Of a stretch of 12,554 bases of DNA, positions 6,939-12,554 are shown piece after piece. Numbering within the stretch: the first letter of the stretch is position 1; each line of letters opens with the position of its first letter. The stretch spans positions 1 to 12,554 of the forward strand of contig RFWA01000040.1 in NCBI GenBank assembly GCA_009922295.1, in the 5' to 3' direction. The notes under the pieces are model-generated. The model was not told the origin of the DNA, ran no database searches, and was given only the letters and a program-made list of their open reading frames with translations. Source of the stretch: Betaproteobacteria bacterium (GTDB taxonomy: Bacteria; Pseudomonadota; Gammaproteobacteria; Burkholderiales; Burkholderiaceae_C). Made by a program: the position numbers and the translations under genes.

Positions 6939-8303
6939 ATGCGCCGCTTCGCCCTGCACCTGATCGCCATGCTCACCCTGATGACCAGCGAGGCCAGCGC
7001 GTGGAGCAACCATACCTTCGCGTCTTACCGGGCGTTTGAAGATTTTCCTGAGATCAGGCAGGCAGCTACGGTTCGGGTGGAGCCATTGGAAGTCTTTTTG
7101 AAGGACCAGGAAGCAGCCATAGAGAGCCTGTTAGCCAACCAGGAGGTTTGGGCCGGTACCCATCTTGATATTTACCCCGCCCGCCCTGCCGCGCTAGCGT
7201 TCAAAGCCAACCCGGCGCGTAACGACGAAGCGCGTCGACTGGCTTTTCTCACCGCGCTGCGGGTGGCACCCAACAGCAAGTTTGCGCTTTATGTACAGCC
7301 CGATCCCTGGGGCCCACCGCCCGAGGCGAGCACCCTCTTGCCGCACGCTGCGGTGAACACGCTGCCCGAGCAAGCCAATTCAAGCTACCGCTTTGTTGGG
7401 CTAGCCGTTGGCGCGACGGTGTCGCCGCTGAATGTTGTGGCCTCTGCCACTGACGAGCCGGACTACGGGCTCGACATCAACCTGTGGCAGGACAGCCCCT
7501 CTGACTGGGGCAAGGTTTATGGATTTGGTACCCTGCCCTTTGGCAACCCTGCACTGTATTACTCGACCCAAGCGCCCTTTCACATGGGGTTCTTCCATGA
7601 AGACAAGGCGATTTACCTGGCCGCAGCCTTCATCAAAAAAACCTTCCCTCTTTGGCGGGTACAGCAGTACACGGGGCTGGCTACCCTGGCCTTTCGCAGT
7701 GGCCACCCTTACTGGGGCTGGCGCTTTACAGGTATGGCACTGCATTACCTGCAGGACCTGACTCAGCCCTACCACGCCAGCCTGTCGCCCGGCAATGGCA
7801 CGGCCAAGCTCATTGGCATCAACCTCTTGGCGATGGCTGGCATGCCTCGACTCAAAGACGAGATGATTGTGTTGCTGTCCAACCGTCATCTGGCACTGGA
7901 GAAGTACCAAAACCAGTTGATTTACAACGCGGCCCGGGCCCGCCAACCGACGGCCGTCGACCAGGCCTTGCGGCAGACCGATCGGGACGCCAGCTACCCA
8001 GCATGGAACGATGTGTACACCCGGGATGTGGTCAGCCGTCAGTCGCACGCCATGGGGCCCCAGCTCACTGACATCCTGGTGGCAGCCCTGCCCGCCGGCT
8101 ATGTGTCTGACCCCAACTTCGACTTTGGCGTCAAGGAGGCGGGCATTGACCTGGCTGGAGAGCTGAGCCGCCAGGGCATCAGCACCAGCGCCCAGCGCGC
8201 CAAATTGGATGGCGTGGTGGCCGAGCTATTGGGCAATTTTGGAGTCCACAGCCGTAATTTGGTGCGTGGCGTGCTTAAAGGCGCTGGTCCGCTGCCGAAA
8301 TAG
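6939..8303 (+). CDS. Secreted zinc-dependent phospholipase C / S1-P1 nuclease superfamily-like protein
   Basis: The product is 454 residues. A signal peptide (MRRF, hydrophobic core, ending EASA) predicts a cut after residue 21, giving a mature N-terminus WSNH. Trimetal-zinc PLC and S1/P1 nucleases use the N-terminal Trp as a metal ligand. Other ligand-like residues follow in family order: H25; aspartates in ATDEPDYGLD (D172/D175); histidines in FHMGFFHED (H215/H220); the signature H-x3-D-x5-H in HYLQDLTQPYH (H269, D273, H279); and H-x3-E in RHLALEKY (H317, E321). Those last two motifs match the zinc PLC spacing well. The fold and metal site are well supported; the substrate (phospholipid, nucleic acid or other phosphoester) is not. 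About 140 residues between the N-terminus and D172 are longer than in classical PLC. It probably acts in the periplasm or outside the cell. Confidence 0.75.
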   Translation: MRRFALHLIAMLTLMTSEASAWSNHTFASYRAFEDFPEIRQAATVRVEPLEVFLKDQEAAIESLLANQEVWAGTHLDIYPARPAALAFKANPARNDEARRLAFLTALRVAPNSKFALYVQPDPWGPPPEASTLLPHAAVNTLPEQANSSYRFVGLAVGATVSPLNVVASATDEPDYGLDINLWQDSPSDWGKVYGFGTLPFGNPALYYSTQAPFHMGFFHEDKAIYLAAAFIKKTFPLWRVQQYTGLATLAFRSGHPYWGWRFTGMALHYLQDLTQPYHASLSPGNGTAKLIGINLLAMAGMPRLKDEMIVLLSNRHLALEKYQNQLIYNAARARQPTAVDQALRQTDRDASYPAWNDVYTRDVVSRQSHAMGPQLTDILVAALPAGYVSDPNFDFGVKEAGIDLAGELSRQGISTSAQRAKLDGVVAELLGNFGVHSRNLVRGVLKGAGPLPK

Positions 8304-8376
8304 CCTCCAGAGTGTGGCGCCTACACAGGTGTGAACACTATTGGAGTGGCCAACTTAAATCAAAGGCCTGGATAGC

Positions 8377-8385
8377 TGGTATATT
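8377..8385 (+). promoter_or_regulatory. Putative extended -10 promoter of phaZ-rnfB
   Basis: TGGTATATT contains a TATATT -10 box preceded by the TGN extension, about 33 nt upstream of the GTG start of phaZ. No good -35 is seen, which extended -10 promoters can tolerate. The box overlaps the TTGCACTGCAA dyad by 2 bp. Confidence 0.5.
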
Positions 8386-8394
8386 GCACTGCAA
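8384..8394. promoter_or_regulatory. Dyad TTGCACTGCAA at the phaZ promoter, candidate PhaR operator
   Basis: TTGCA-C-TGCAA is a perfect 5-bp inverted repeat around one central base, overlapping the end of the -10 box and the expected start of transcription. PhaR-type repressors of PHB genes are reported to bind TGC/GCA-containing dyads, and a TTGCACTGCA-like motif near phasin promoters of Burkholderiales is how I remember such sites. The dyad is seen; the regulator is inferred. Confidence 0.45.
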
Positions 8395-8417
8395 CATTTT
8401 CTGAAAGCAAACCTACT

Positions 8418-9752
8418 GTGCTGTATCAAATCTACGAAACCCAACGCTCTTTGATGGAGCCATTTGCTGACCTTGCGGCATCGGCAGCCAAGGTTTACAG
8501 CAACCCACTGAGCCTGTTTGGGCAAAACCCCTTTGCACAGCGCATTTCGGCCGGCTATGACCTGATGCATCGCTTGGGTAAAGATTACGAAAAGCCTGAA
8601 TTTGGTCTGAGCACCGTCGACGTCGACGGCGTGGCGGTGGCCATCCATGAACGCATTGAAATCACCAAGCCATTTTGCGAGTTGCGCCGGTTCAAACGTT
8701 TCAGCGACGACACCGCCACTCTGGCCAAACTTAAAGGCCAACCGGCGGTGCTGATCGTGGCACCTTTGTCAGGCCACTACGCCACACTGTTGCGTGACAC
8801 AGTCAAGACCATGCTCAAGGACCACAAGGTCTACATCACTGACTGGAAAAATGCCCGCCTAGTGCCCCTGGAAGAGGGTGAATTTCATCTGGACGACTAC
8901 GTCAACTATGTGCAGGAGTTCATTCGCCACCTGCAGGGCACTTATGGCAACTGCCATGTGATCAGTGTGTGCCAGCCCACTGTGCCCGTTCTTGCCGCGG
9001 TGTCGCTGATGGCCACTCGCGGCGAGTTGACGCCGCTGACGATGACCATGATGGGCGGCCCCATTGACGCCCGCAAATCACCGACCGCTGTGAATAATCT
9101 GGCGATGAACAAGAGCTACGAGTGGTTTGAAAATAACGTGATCTACCGTGTTCCGACCAACTTCCCAGGCGCTGGCCGTCGTGTTTACCCTGGCTTTTTG
9201 CAGCACTCAGGCTTTGTGGCCATGAACCCCAGCAACCACGCCAAAAGCCATTACGACTATTTCAAGGACCTGATCAAGGGTGACGACGCCAGCACCGAGG
9301 CACACCGCAAGTTTTATGACGAGTACAACGCGGTCCTGGACATGGATGCCTCTTATTACTTGGAAACCATCCGCGTGGTGTTCCAGGAGTACTCTCTGGT
9401 GAATGGCACCTGGGACGTTCGAGGCGTGAATGGCGACCTGGAACGCGTTCGACCGCAAGACATCACTAACACGGCGCTGTTCTCAGTAGAAGGCGAGCTT
9501 GACGACATTTCTGGCTCAGGCCAAACCGAGGCCGTACACAGCATTTGCAGCGGCGTACCCAATGCACGTAAAAAACACCTGGAAGCCAAGGGCGCTGGCC
9601 ACTATGGCATTTTCAGCGGCCGCCGCTGGCGTGACATCGTGTACCCTGAGGTGAAGTCCTTCATTTTGACCAATGCGCTGGTTCAGCCATCGGCACAAGT
9701 GCCTGCGGTCGCGACAAAGCCGGCATCTAAAAAGGCCGCACGCAAGGCCTGA
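8418..9752 (+). CDS. phaZ: Intracellular poly(3-hydroxybutyrate) depolymerase PhaZ
   Basis: PhaZ hydrolyses or thiolyses native PHB granules in the cytoplasm, releasing C4 units as a carbon store is used. The product is 444 residues and aligns closely with my recollection of Ralstonia eutropha PhaZ1 (419 residues), including the start MLYQ, LLRDTVKTMLKDHKVYITDW, HVISVCQPTVPVLAA, MTMMGGPIDARKSPTAVN and GHYGIFSGRRWR. The catalytic triad is C185 (cysteine in place of the usual serine nucleophile), D362 and H395, equivalent to C183, D355 and H388. The GTG at 8418 is chosen because it gives the conserved MLYQ start; the ribosome binding site is weak. Compared with the Ralstonia protein there is a C-terminal tail rich in Ala, Pro and Lys ending KPASKKAARKA. 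The TGA overlaps the ATG of rnfB, so the two are probably translationally coupled. Confidence 0.97.
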   Translation: MLYQIYETQRSLMEPFADLAASAAKVYSNPLSLFGQNPFAQRISAGYDLMHRLGKDYEKPEFGLSTVDVDGVAVAIHERIEITKPFCELRRFKRFSDDTATLAKLKGQPAVLIVAPLSGHYATLLRDTVKTMLKDHKVYITDWKNARLVPLEEGEFHLDDYVNYVQEFIRHLQGTYGNCHVISVCQPTVPVLAAVSLMATRGELTPLTMTMMGGPIDARKSPTAVNNLAMNKSYEWFENNVIYRVPTNFPGAGRRVYPGFLQHSGFVAMNPSNHAKSHYDYFKDLIKGDDASTEAHRKFYDEYNAVLDMDASYYLETIRVVFQEYSLVNGTWDVRGVNGDLERVRPQDITNTALFSVEGELDDISGSGQTEAVHSICSGVPNARKKHLEAKGAGHYGIFSGRRWRDIVYPEVKSFILTNALVQPSAQVPAVATKPASKKAARKA

Positions 9753-10423
9753 TGGCTGCTGCTGCCGCCATCCTGGCGCTGTTGCCTCAGACGCAATGCA
9801 CGCGCTGTGGCTACGCCGATTGCGCGGGCTATGCCCAGGCTGTAGCCGCAGGGACAGCAGGCATTAACCAGTGCCCCCCCGGCGGGTCGCAAGGCGTACA
9901 GCGGCTGGCTGAAGCTACCGGCCTCCCACCGGTAGCGCTGAACGCGGCTCATGGCGTGGAAGGGCCACGCTTCCTTGCGGTGATCGACGAAAACTGGTGC
10001 ATTGGCTGCACCCTGTGCATCAAGGTCTGCCCGACCGATGCCATTCTGGGTAGCCAAAAGCGAATGCATACCGTGATCGAGCCCTATTGCACCGGCTGCG
10101 CCTTGTGCTTGCCGGTTTGCCCGGTCGACTGCATTAGCCTGGAGAACGCGACCCCAGGCGCCAGCGGATGGGCAGCCTGGTCGAAGCCGCAGGCCGACCT
10201 GGCACGGAATCGCTATCAATTTCATAGCTATAGAACAAGCCGCGAGAGGGCTGAGAACGACAAAAGGCTTGAAGAAAAAGCCAATACGACCTTGGCTGAC
10301 CTGCCGGCGCACTCACAACATACCGACCCAGCGGTACTGGATCAAAAGCGTGCCGTGATCGAGGCGGTGCTGGAGCGAGCGCGCCAGCGGCGCGGCGCAC
10401 AGCCGGCTTCGGGTTCAGGCTGA
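9752..10423 (+). CDS. rnfB: RnfB-like polyferredoxin without the membrane anchor
   Basis: The product is 223 residues. It carries the RnfB Fe-S domain LPQTQCTRCGYADCAGYA with C16, C19, C24 and C41 (one 4Fe-4S), then two ferredoxin-type 4Fe-4S motifs: CIGCTLCIKVCP (C83, C86, C89, C93) and CTGCALCLPVCP (C113, C116, C119, C123). The C-terminal half is charged and probably helical (RERAENDKRLEEKA). Canonical RnfB has an N-terminal transmembrane helix before the ILPQSQC-like stretch and works in the membrane RnfABCDGE complex. Here only about 10 residues precede it, so the protein is predicted soluble. No other rnf genes lie in the window. Its partner and electron donor are unknown. Start ATG 9752 shares one base with the phaZ stop (TGATG). 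The 3' end overlaps the opposing VOC gene by 9 bp. Confidence 0.9.
   Translation: MAAAAAILALLPQTQCTRCGYADCAGYAQAVAAGTAGINQCPPGGSQGVQRLAEATGLPPVALNAAHGVEGPRFLAVIDENWCIGCTLCIKVCPTDAILGSQKRMHTVIEPYCTGCALCLPVCPVDCISLENATPGASGWAAWSKPQADLARNRYQFHSYRTSRERAENDKRLEEKANTTLADLPAHSQHTDPAVLDQKRAVIEAVLERARQRRGAQPASGSG
10212..10228. repeat. Short inverted repeat inside rnfB
   Basis: GCTAT-CAATTTC-ATAGC is a 5-bp stem with a 7-nt loop, AT-rich compared with the surrounding GC-rich coding sequence. It resembles a GCTATCAATTT-ATAGCTG element that I remember as dispersed in Comamonadaceae genomes. Here it lies in frame within the coding region and encodes RYQFHSY, so the likeness may be chance. Confidence 0.3.
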
Positions 10424-10882
10424 TCGCAGCGCAGCCACCACCTCAGGCGGCGCCTGGACCAGCTCGATCAGGACGCCCTCACCGGCAATCGGGAACTGCT
10501 CATTCGATTTGGGGTGCAAAAAGCAGATGTCGTAACCCGCCGCACCCTGGCGGATGCCGCCCGGTGCAAAGCGCACGCCTTGGGCGGTCAACCAGGCCAC
10601 TGCGGCCGGCAGGTCATCAATCCACAGCCCCACATGGTTGAGCGGCGTGGTGTGCACCGCCGGCTTTTTGTCCGGGTCCAGCGGTTGCATCAGGTCCACC
10701 TCAACCCGGTGCACGCCCTGCCCCATGGCGCAGATGTCTTCGTCCACATTTTCGCGTTCGCTGCGAAAGTTGCCTGTGACATCCAGCCCCAGCATGTCCA
10801 CCCACAGGGTCCGCAAGCGGTTTTTGTCGGGCCCGCCAATGGCGATTTGCTGGATGCCCAGCACTTGAAAGGGTCTTGTCAT
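10415..10882 (-). CDS. VOC/glyoxalase-fold protein, methylmalonyl-CoA epimerase-like
   Basis: The product is 155 residues with two beta-alpha-beta-beta-beta repeats of the vicinal oxygen chelate fold (VLGIQQIAIGGPDKNRLRTL and LNHVGLWIDDLPAAVAWLTA). The second half ends with FLHPKS and GVLIELVQ, as in methylmalonyl-CoA epimerase. It starts 14 bp after the pccA stop, so it is probably in the same transcript and may convert (S)- to (R)-methylmalonyl-CoA after propionyl-CoA carboxylation. The four expected metal positions read Q12, D63, H83 and E140. The epimerase of Propionibacterium has H12, Q65, H91 and E141, so the first His is replaced by Gln. The assignment is therefore tentative, and another VOC reaction is possible. 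The 3' end overlaps rnfB, which runs the other way. The Shine-Dalgarno is weak. Confidence 0.85.
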   Translation of the reverse strand: MTRPFQVLGIQQIAIGGPDKNRLRTLWVDMLGLDVTGNFRSERENVDEDICAMGQGVHRVEVDLMQPLDPDKKPAVHTTPLNHVGLWIDDLPAAVAWLTAQGVRFAPGGIRQGAAGYDICFLHPKSNEQFPIAGEGVLIELVQAPPEVVAALRSA

Positions 10883-10896
10883 AAGGTCTAACGGGT

Positions 10897-12554
10897 TCAG
10901 GAAAACTCAACAATGGGCTGATCCACCGTCAGGCTCTCGCCCTTGGCCGCCAGCACCTTGCTCACCACGCCGTCGGCGGCGGCGAACAGCACATTCTCCA
11001 TCTTCATCGCCTCGATCACGGCGACCCGCTCGCCGGCCTGCACTTTCTGCCCAGCTTGCACCGCCACCTCGACCAGCAGGCCAGGCATTGGTGACAGCAC
11101 AAAGCGGCTCATGTCGGGCGGCGCCTTGTACGGCATCAGCGCGTGCAATTGGGCGGCGCGCGGCGACAGCACCAAGGCGTCGATCTGCGTGCCGTTGTGC
11201 GACACCCGCAAGGCCAGTGGGTTCTCGGTGGCCAGTCCGCCACGCTCCACTTGGGCGGCGAGTGGGACACCGTTACAAGTGCCGTTAAGCCTGACCTCGC
11301 CCAAGCGGTAATTGCTACATATGTTGTAGCTGCGAGTGCCCACGGTGATTGAGCGCTCATGGCCGGCCATCTGGCCGCTGATCTGGGCCGCACGGTTGCG
11401 GTACTTGCGGTGTACAAAGGCGGCCAGCGCCAGCAAGAGGTCAGGGTCGTCGTGCGGCACGTCCTCGGCGCGGAAACCCTGGCCGTAGTTCTCGGCGATG
11501 AAGCCGGTGTTGAAATCACCCGCCACAAAACGCGGATGGGCCAGCAGCGCGGCCTGGAACGGGATGTTGCTGGAGACGCCCCGGATGACGAAGCCATTGA
11601 GCGCCTCTCGCATCTTGGCGATGGCGTCGAGCCGGTCATGCCCGTGCACGATGAGCTTGGCAATCATCGAGTCGTAGTGCATGGGAATCTCGCCGCCGTC
11701 CTGCACGCCAGTGTCCACCCGCACCCCTTGCCACTGGCTGGTGTCGGCGGCGAACATGGTCTCGCTGGGTGGCTGGAAGCGAACCAGGCGGCCAGTGGAG
11801 GGCAAAAAGTTGCGGAACGGGTCCTCGGCATTGATACGGCATTCGATGGCCCAGCCCTCGCGCTTGACCTGGTCCTGCGTCAAAGGCAGCGCTTCGCCCG
11901 CAGCGACCCGAATCATCAGCTCCACCAGGTCCAGCCCGGTGATGCATTCGGTCACCGGGTGCTCCACCTGAAGCCGGGTGTTCATCTCCAGAAAGTAAAA
12001 GCTCTGGTCCTTGCCGACCACAAACTCGACCGTGCCCGCGCTTTGGTAATTGACCGCCTTGGCCAGGGCCACGGCCTGTTCGCCCATGGCTTTGCGGGTG
12101 GCGTCGCTGATGAAGGGGCTCGGCGCTTCCTCGATGACCTTCTGATGACGGCGCTGGATCGAGCACTCGCGCTCGTTCAGGTACAGCACATTGCCCTGGC
12201 TGTCGCCAATGAGCTGGATCTCGATGTGACGCGGCTCCTCGACAAATTTTTCAATGAACACCCGGTCGTCGCCGAAGCTGTTGCGGGCCTCATTGCGGCA
12301 GCTGGTGAAGCCTTCTAGCGCCTCCTTGTCGTTCCCGGCCACGCGCAGGCCCTTGCCACCCCCGCCGGCACTGGCCTTGATCATCACCGGGTAACCAATG
12401 CCGCGCGCAATCTCAACCGCACGCTCTGCCGACTCGATCGCATCGTTCACACCTGGAATGCAGTTGACACCAGCCGCTCCAGCCAGCTTTTTGGACTCGA
12501 TCTTGTCGCCCATGGCGGCAATGGAGTAGTGCTTGGGGCCGATAAAAACAATGC
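10897..12554 (-). CDS. pccA: Propionyl-CoA carboxylase biotin-containing (alpha) subunit, 5' end off the window
   Basis: This subunit carboxylates its own biotin with ATP and bicarbonate; the beta subunit then moves the carboxyl group to propionyl-CoA. The visible part is 551 residues, against about 670 in full-length PccA, so roughly 115-120 N-terminal residues lie past the right edge. The first visible residues are IVFIGPKHYSIAAMGDK; the ATG at 12513 is internal and is not the true start. In order there are the ATP-grasp glycine loop ASAGGGGKGLRV, the biotin carboxylase active region LEMNTRLQVEHPVTE, the biotin carboxylase C-domain AIECRINAEDP, a middle BT-like linker (about 150 residues), and the biotinyl domain with EAMKMEN. 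The biotin-accepting Lys is 34 residues from the C-terminus, as usual. Acetyl- or methylcrotonyl-CoA carboxylase alpha subunits are alternatives; the VOC neighbour and the long linker favour PCC. Confidence 0.88.
   Translation of the reverse strand, partial: IVFIGPKHYSIAAMGDKIESKKLAGAAGVNCIPGVNDAIESAERAVEIARGIGYPVMIKASAGGGGKGLRVAGNDKEALEGFTSCRNEARNSFGDDRVFIEKFVEEPRHIEIQLIGDSQGNVLYLNERECSIQRRHQKVIEEAPSPFISDATRKAMGEQAVALAKAVNYQSAGTVEFVVGKDQSFYFLEMNTRLQVEHPVTECITGLDLVELMIRVAAGEALPLTQDQVKREGWAIECRINAEDPFRNFLPSTGRLVRFQPPSETMFAADTSQWQGVRVDTGVQDGGEIPMHYDSMIAKLIVHGHDRLDAIAKMREALNGFVIRGVSSNIPFQAALLAHPRFVAGDFNTGFIAENYGQGFRAEDVPHDDPDLLLALAAFVHRKYRNRAAQISGQMAGHERSITVGTRSYNICSNYRLGEVRLNGTCNGVPLAAQVERGGLATENPLALRVSHNGTQIDALVLSPRAAQLHALMPYKAPPDMSRFVLSPMPGLLVEVAVQAGQKVQAGERVAVIEAMKMENVLFAAADGVVSKVLAAKGESLTVDQPIVEFS

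Noticed and set aside
7401..8048. Minus-strand 215-codon open frame opposite the PLC-like gene
   Set aside because: It is antisense to the H-x3-D-x5-H region of a well-supported gene, with no motif of its own.
8312..8340. GTGTGG-CGC-CTACAC and AGTGT/ACACT pairs after the PLC-like gene as a terminator
   Set aside because: The stems are weak and contain a G-T pair, and no T-run follows.
11359..12318. Plus-strand 319-codon open frame opposite pccA
   Set aside because: It is a high-GC shadow of the biotin carboxylase; the biotin and ATP-grasp motifs are on the minus strand.
8418..12554. PHB depolymerase and propionyl-CoA carboxylase genes as one metabolic unit
   Set aside because: They lie on opposite strands in convergent transcripts, so shared control is not supported beyond proximity.

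Overview
The window looks like ordinary chromosomal DNA from a betaproteobacterium of the order Burkholderiales, most likely a Comamonadaceae member of the Rhodoferax/Polaromonas/Acidovorax kind. The reasons are the moderately high GC content judged by eye, the uvrB/aminotransferase divergent neighbourhood, an intracellular PHB depolymerase of the Ralstonia PhaZ1 type, a stand-alone short RnfB, and a pccA-VOC gene pair. No tRNA, rRNA, CRISPR array, insertion sequence, integrase or phage gene was seen. The assignment rests on recalled family sequences, not on a database search.

Layout. Positions 1-1681 (minus) hold iscS (its 3' end lies off the left edge) and iscR, the start of an Isc iron-sulfur cluster operon. 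A good candidate IscR type-1 operator lies at 1703-1727. Upstream on the same strand is uvrB (1771-3918, minus). Divergent from uvrB are a small PilZ-domain protein (4078-4428, plus) and a class I aspartate/aromatic aminotransferase (4559-5755, plus). Next is a divergent pair of predicted exported proteins. An orphan with a mature CPIC motif lies at 5788-6858 (minus). A protein with the metal-ligand pattern of the zinc-dependent phospholipase C / S1-P1 nuclease superfamily lies at 6939-8303 (plus). Then phaZ (8418-9752, plus) is coupled by a TGATG stop/start to a short RnfB-like ferredoxin (9752-10423, plus). These face a minus-strand unit of pccA (10897-12554, 5' end off the right edge) followed by a VOC/methylmalonyl-CoA-epimerase-like gene (10415-10882). 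rnfB and the VOC gene overlap tail to tail by 9 bp.

How the genes relate. iscR and iscS serve Fe-S cluster assembly with feedback by IscR. pccA and the VOC gene fit the propionyl-CoA to methylmalonyl-CoA route. phaZ mobilises stored PHB, and a TTGCACTGCAA dyad at its promoter may be a site for a PHB-responsive regulator. The least explained parts are the divergent exported pair at 5788-8303 and the physical coupling of phaZ to a membrane-helix-less RnfB. No clear defence, mobile or otherwise exotic system was found. The features listed under findings are modest leads.
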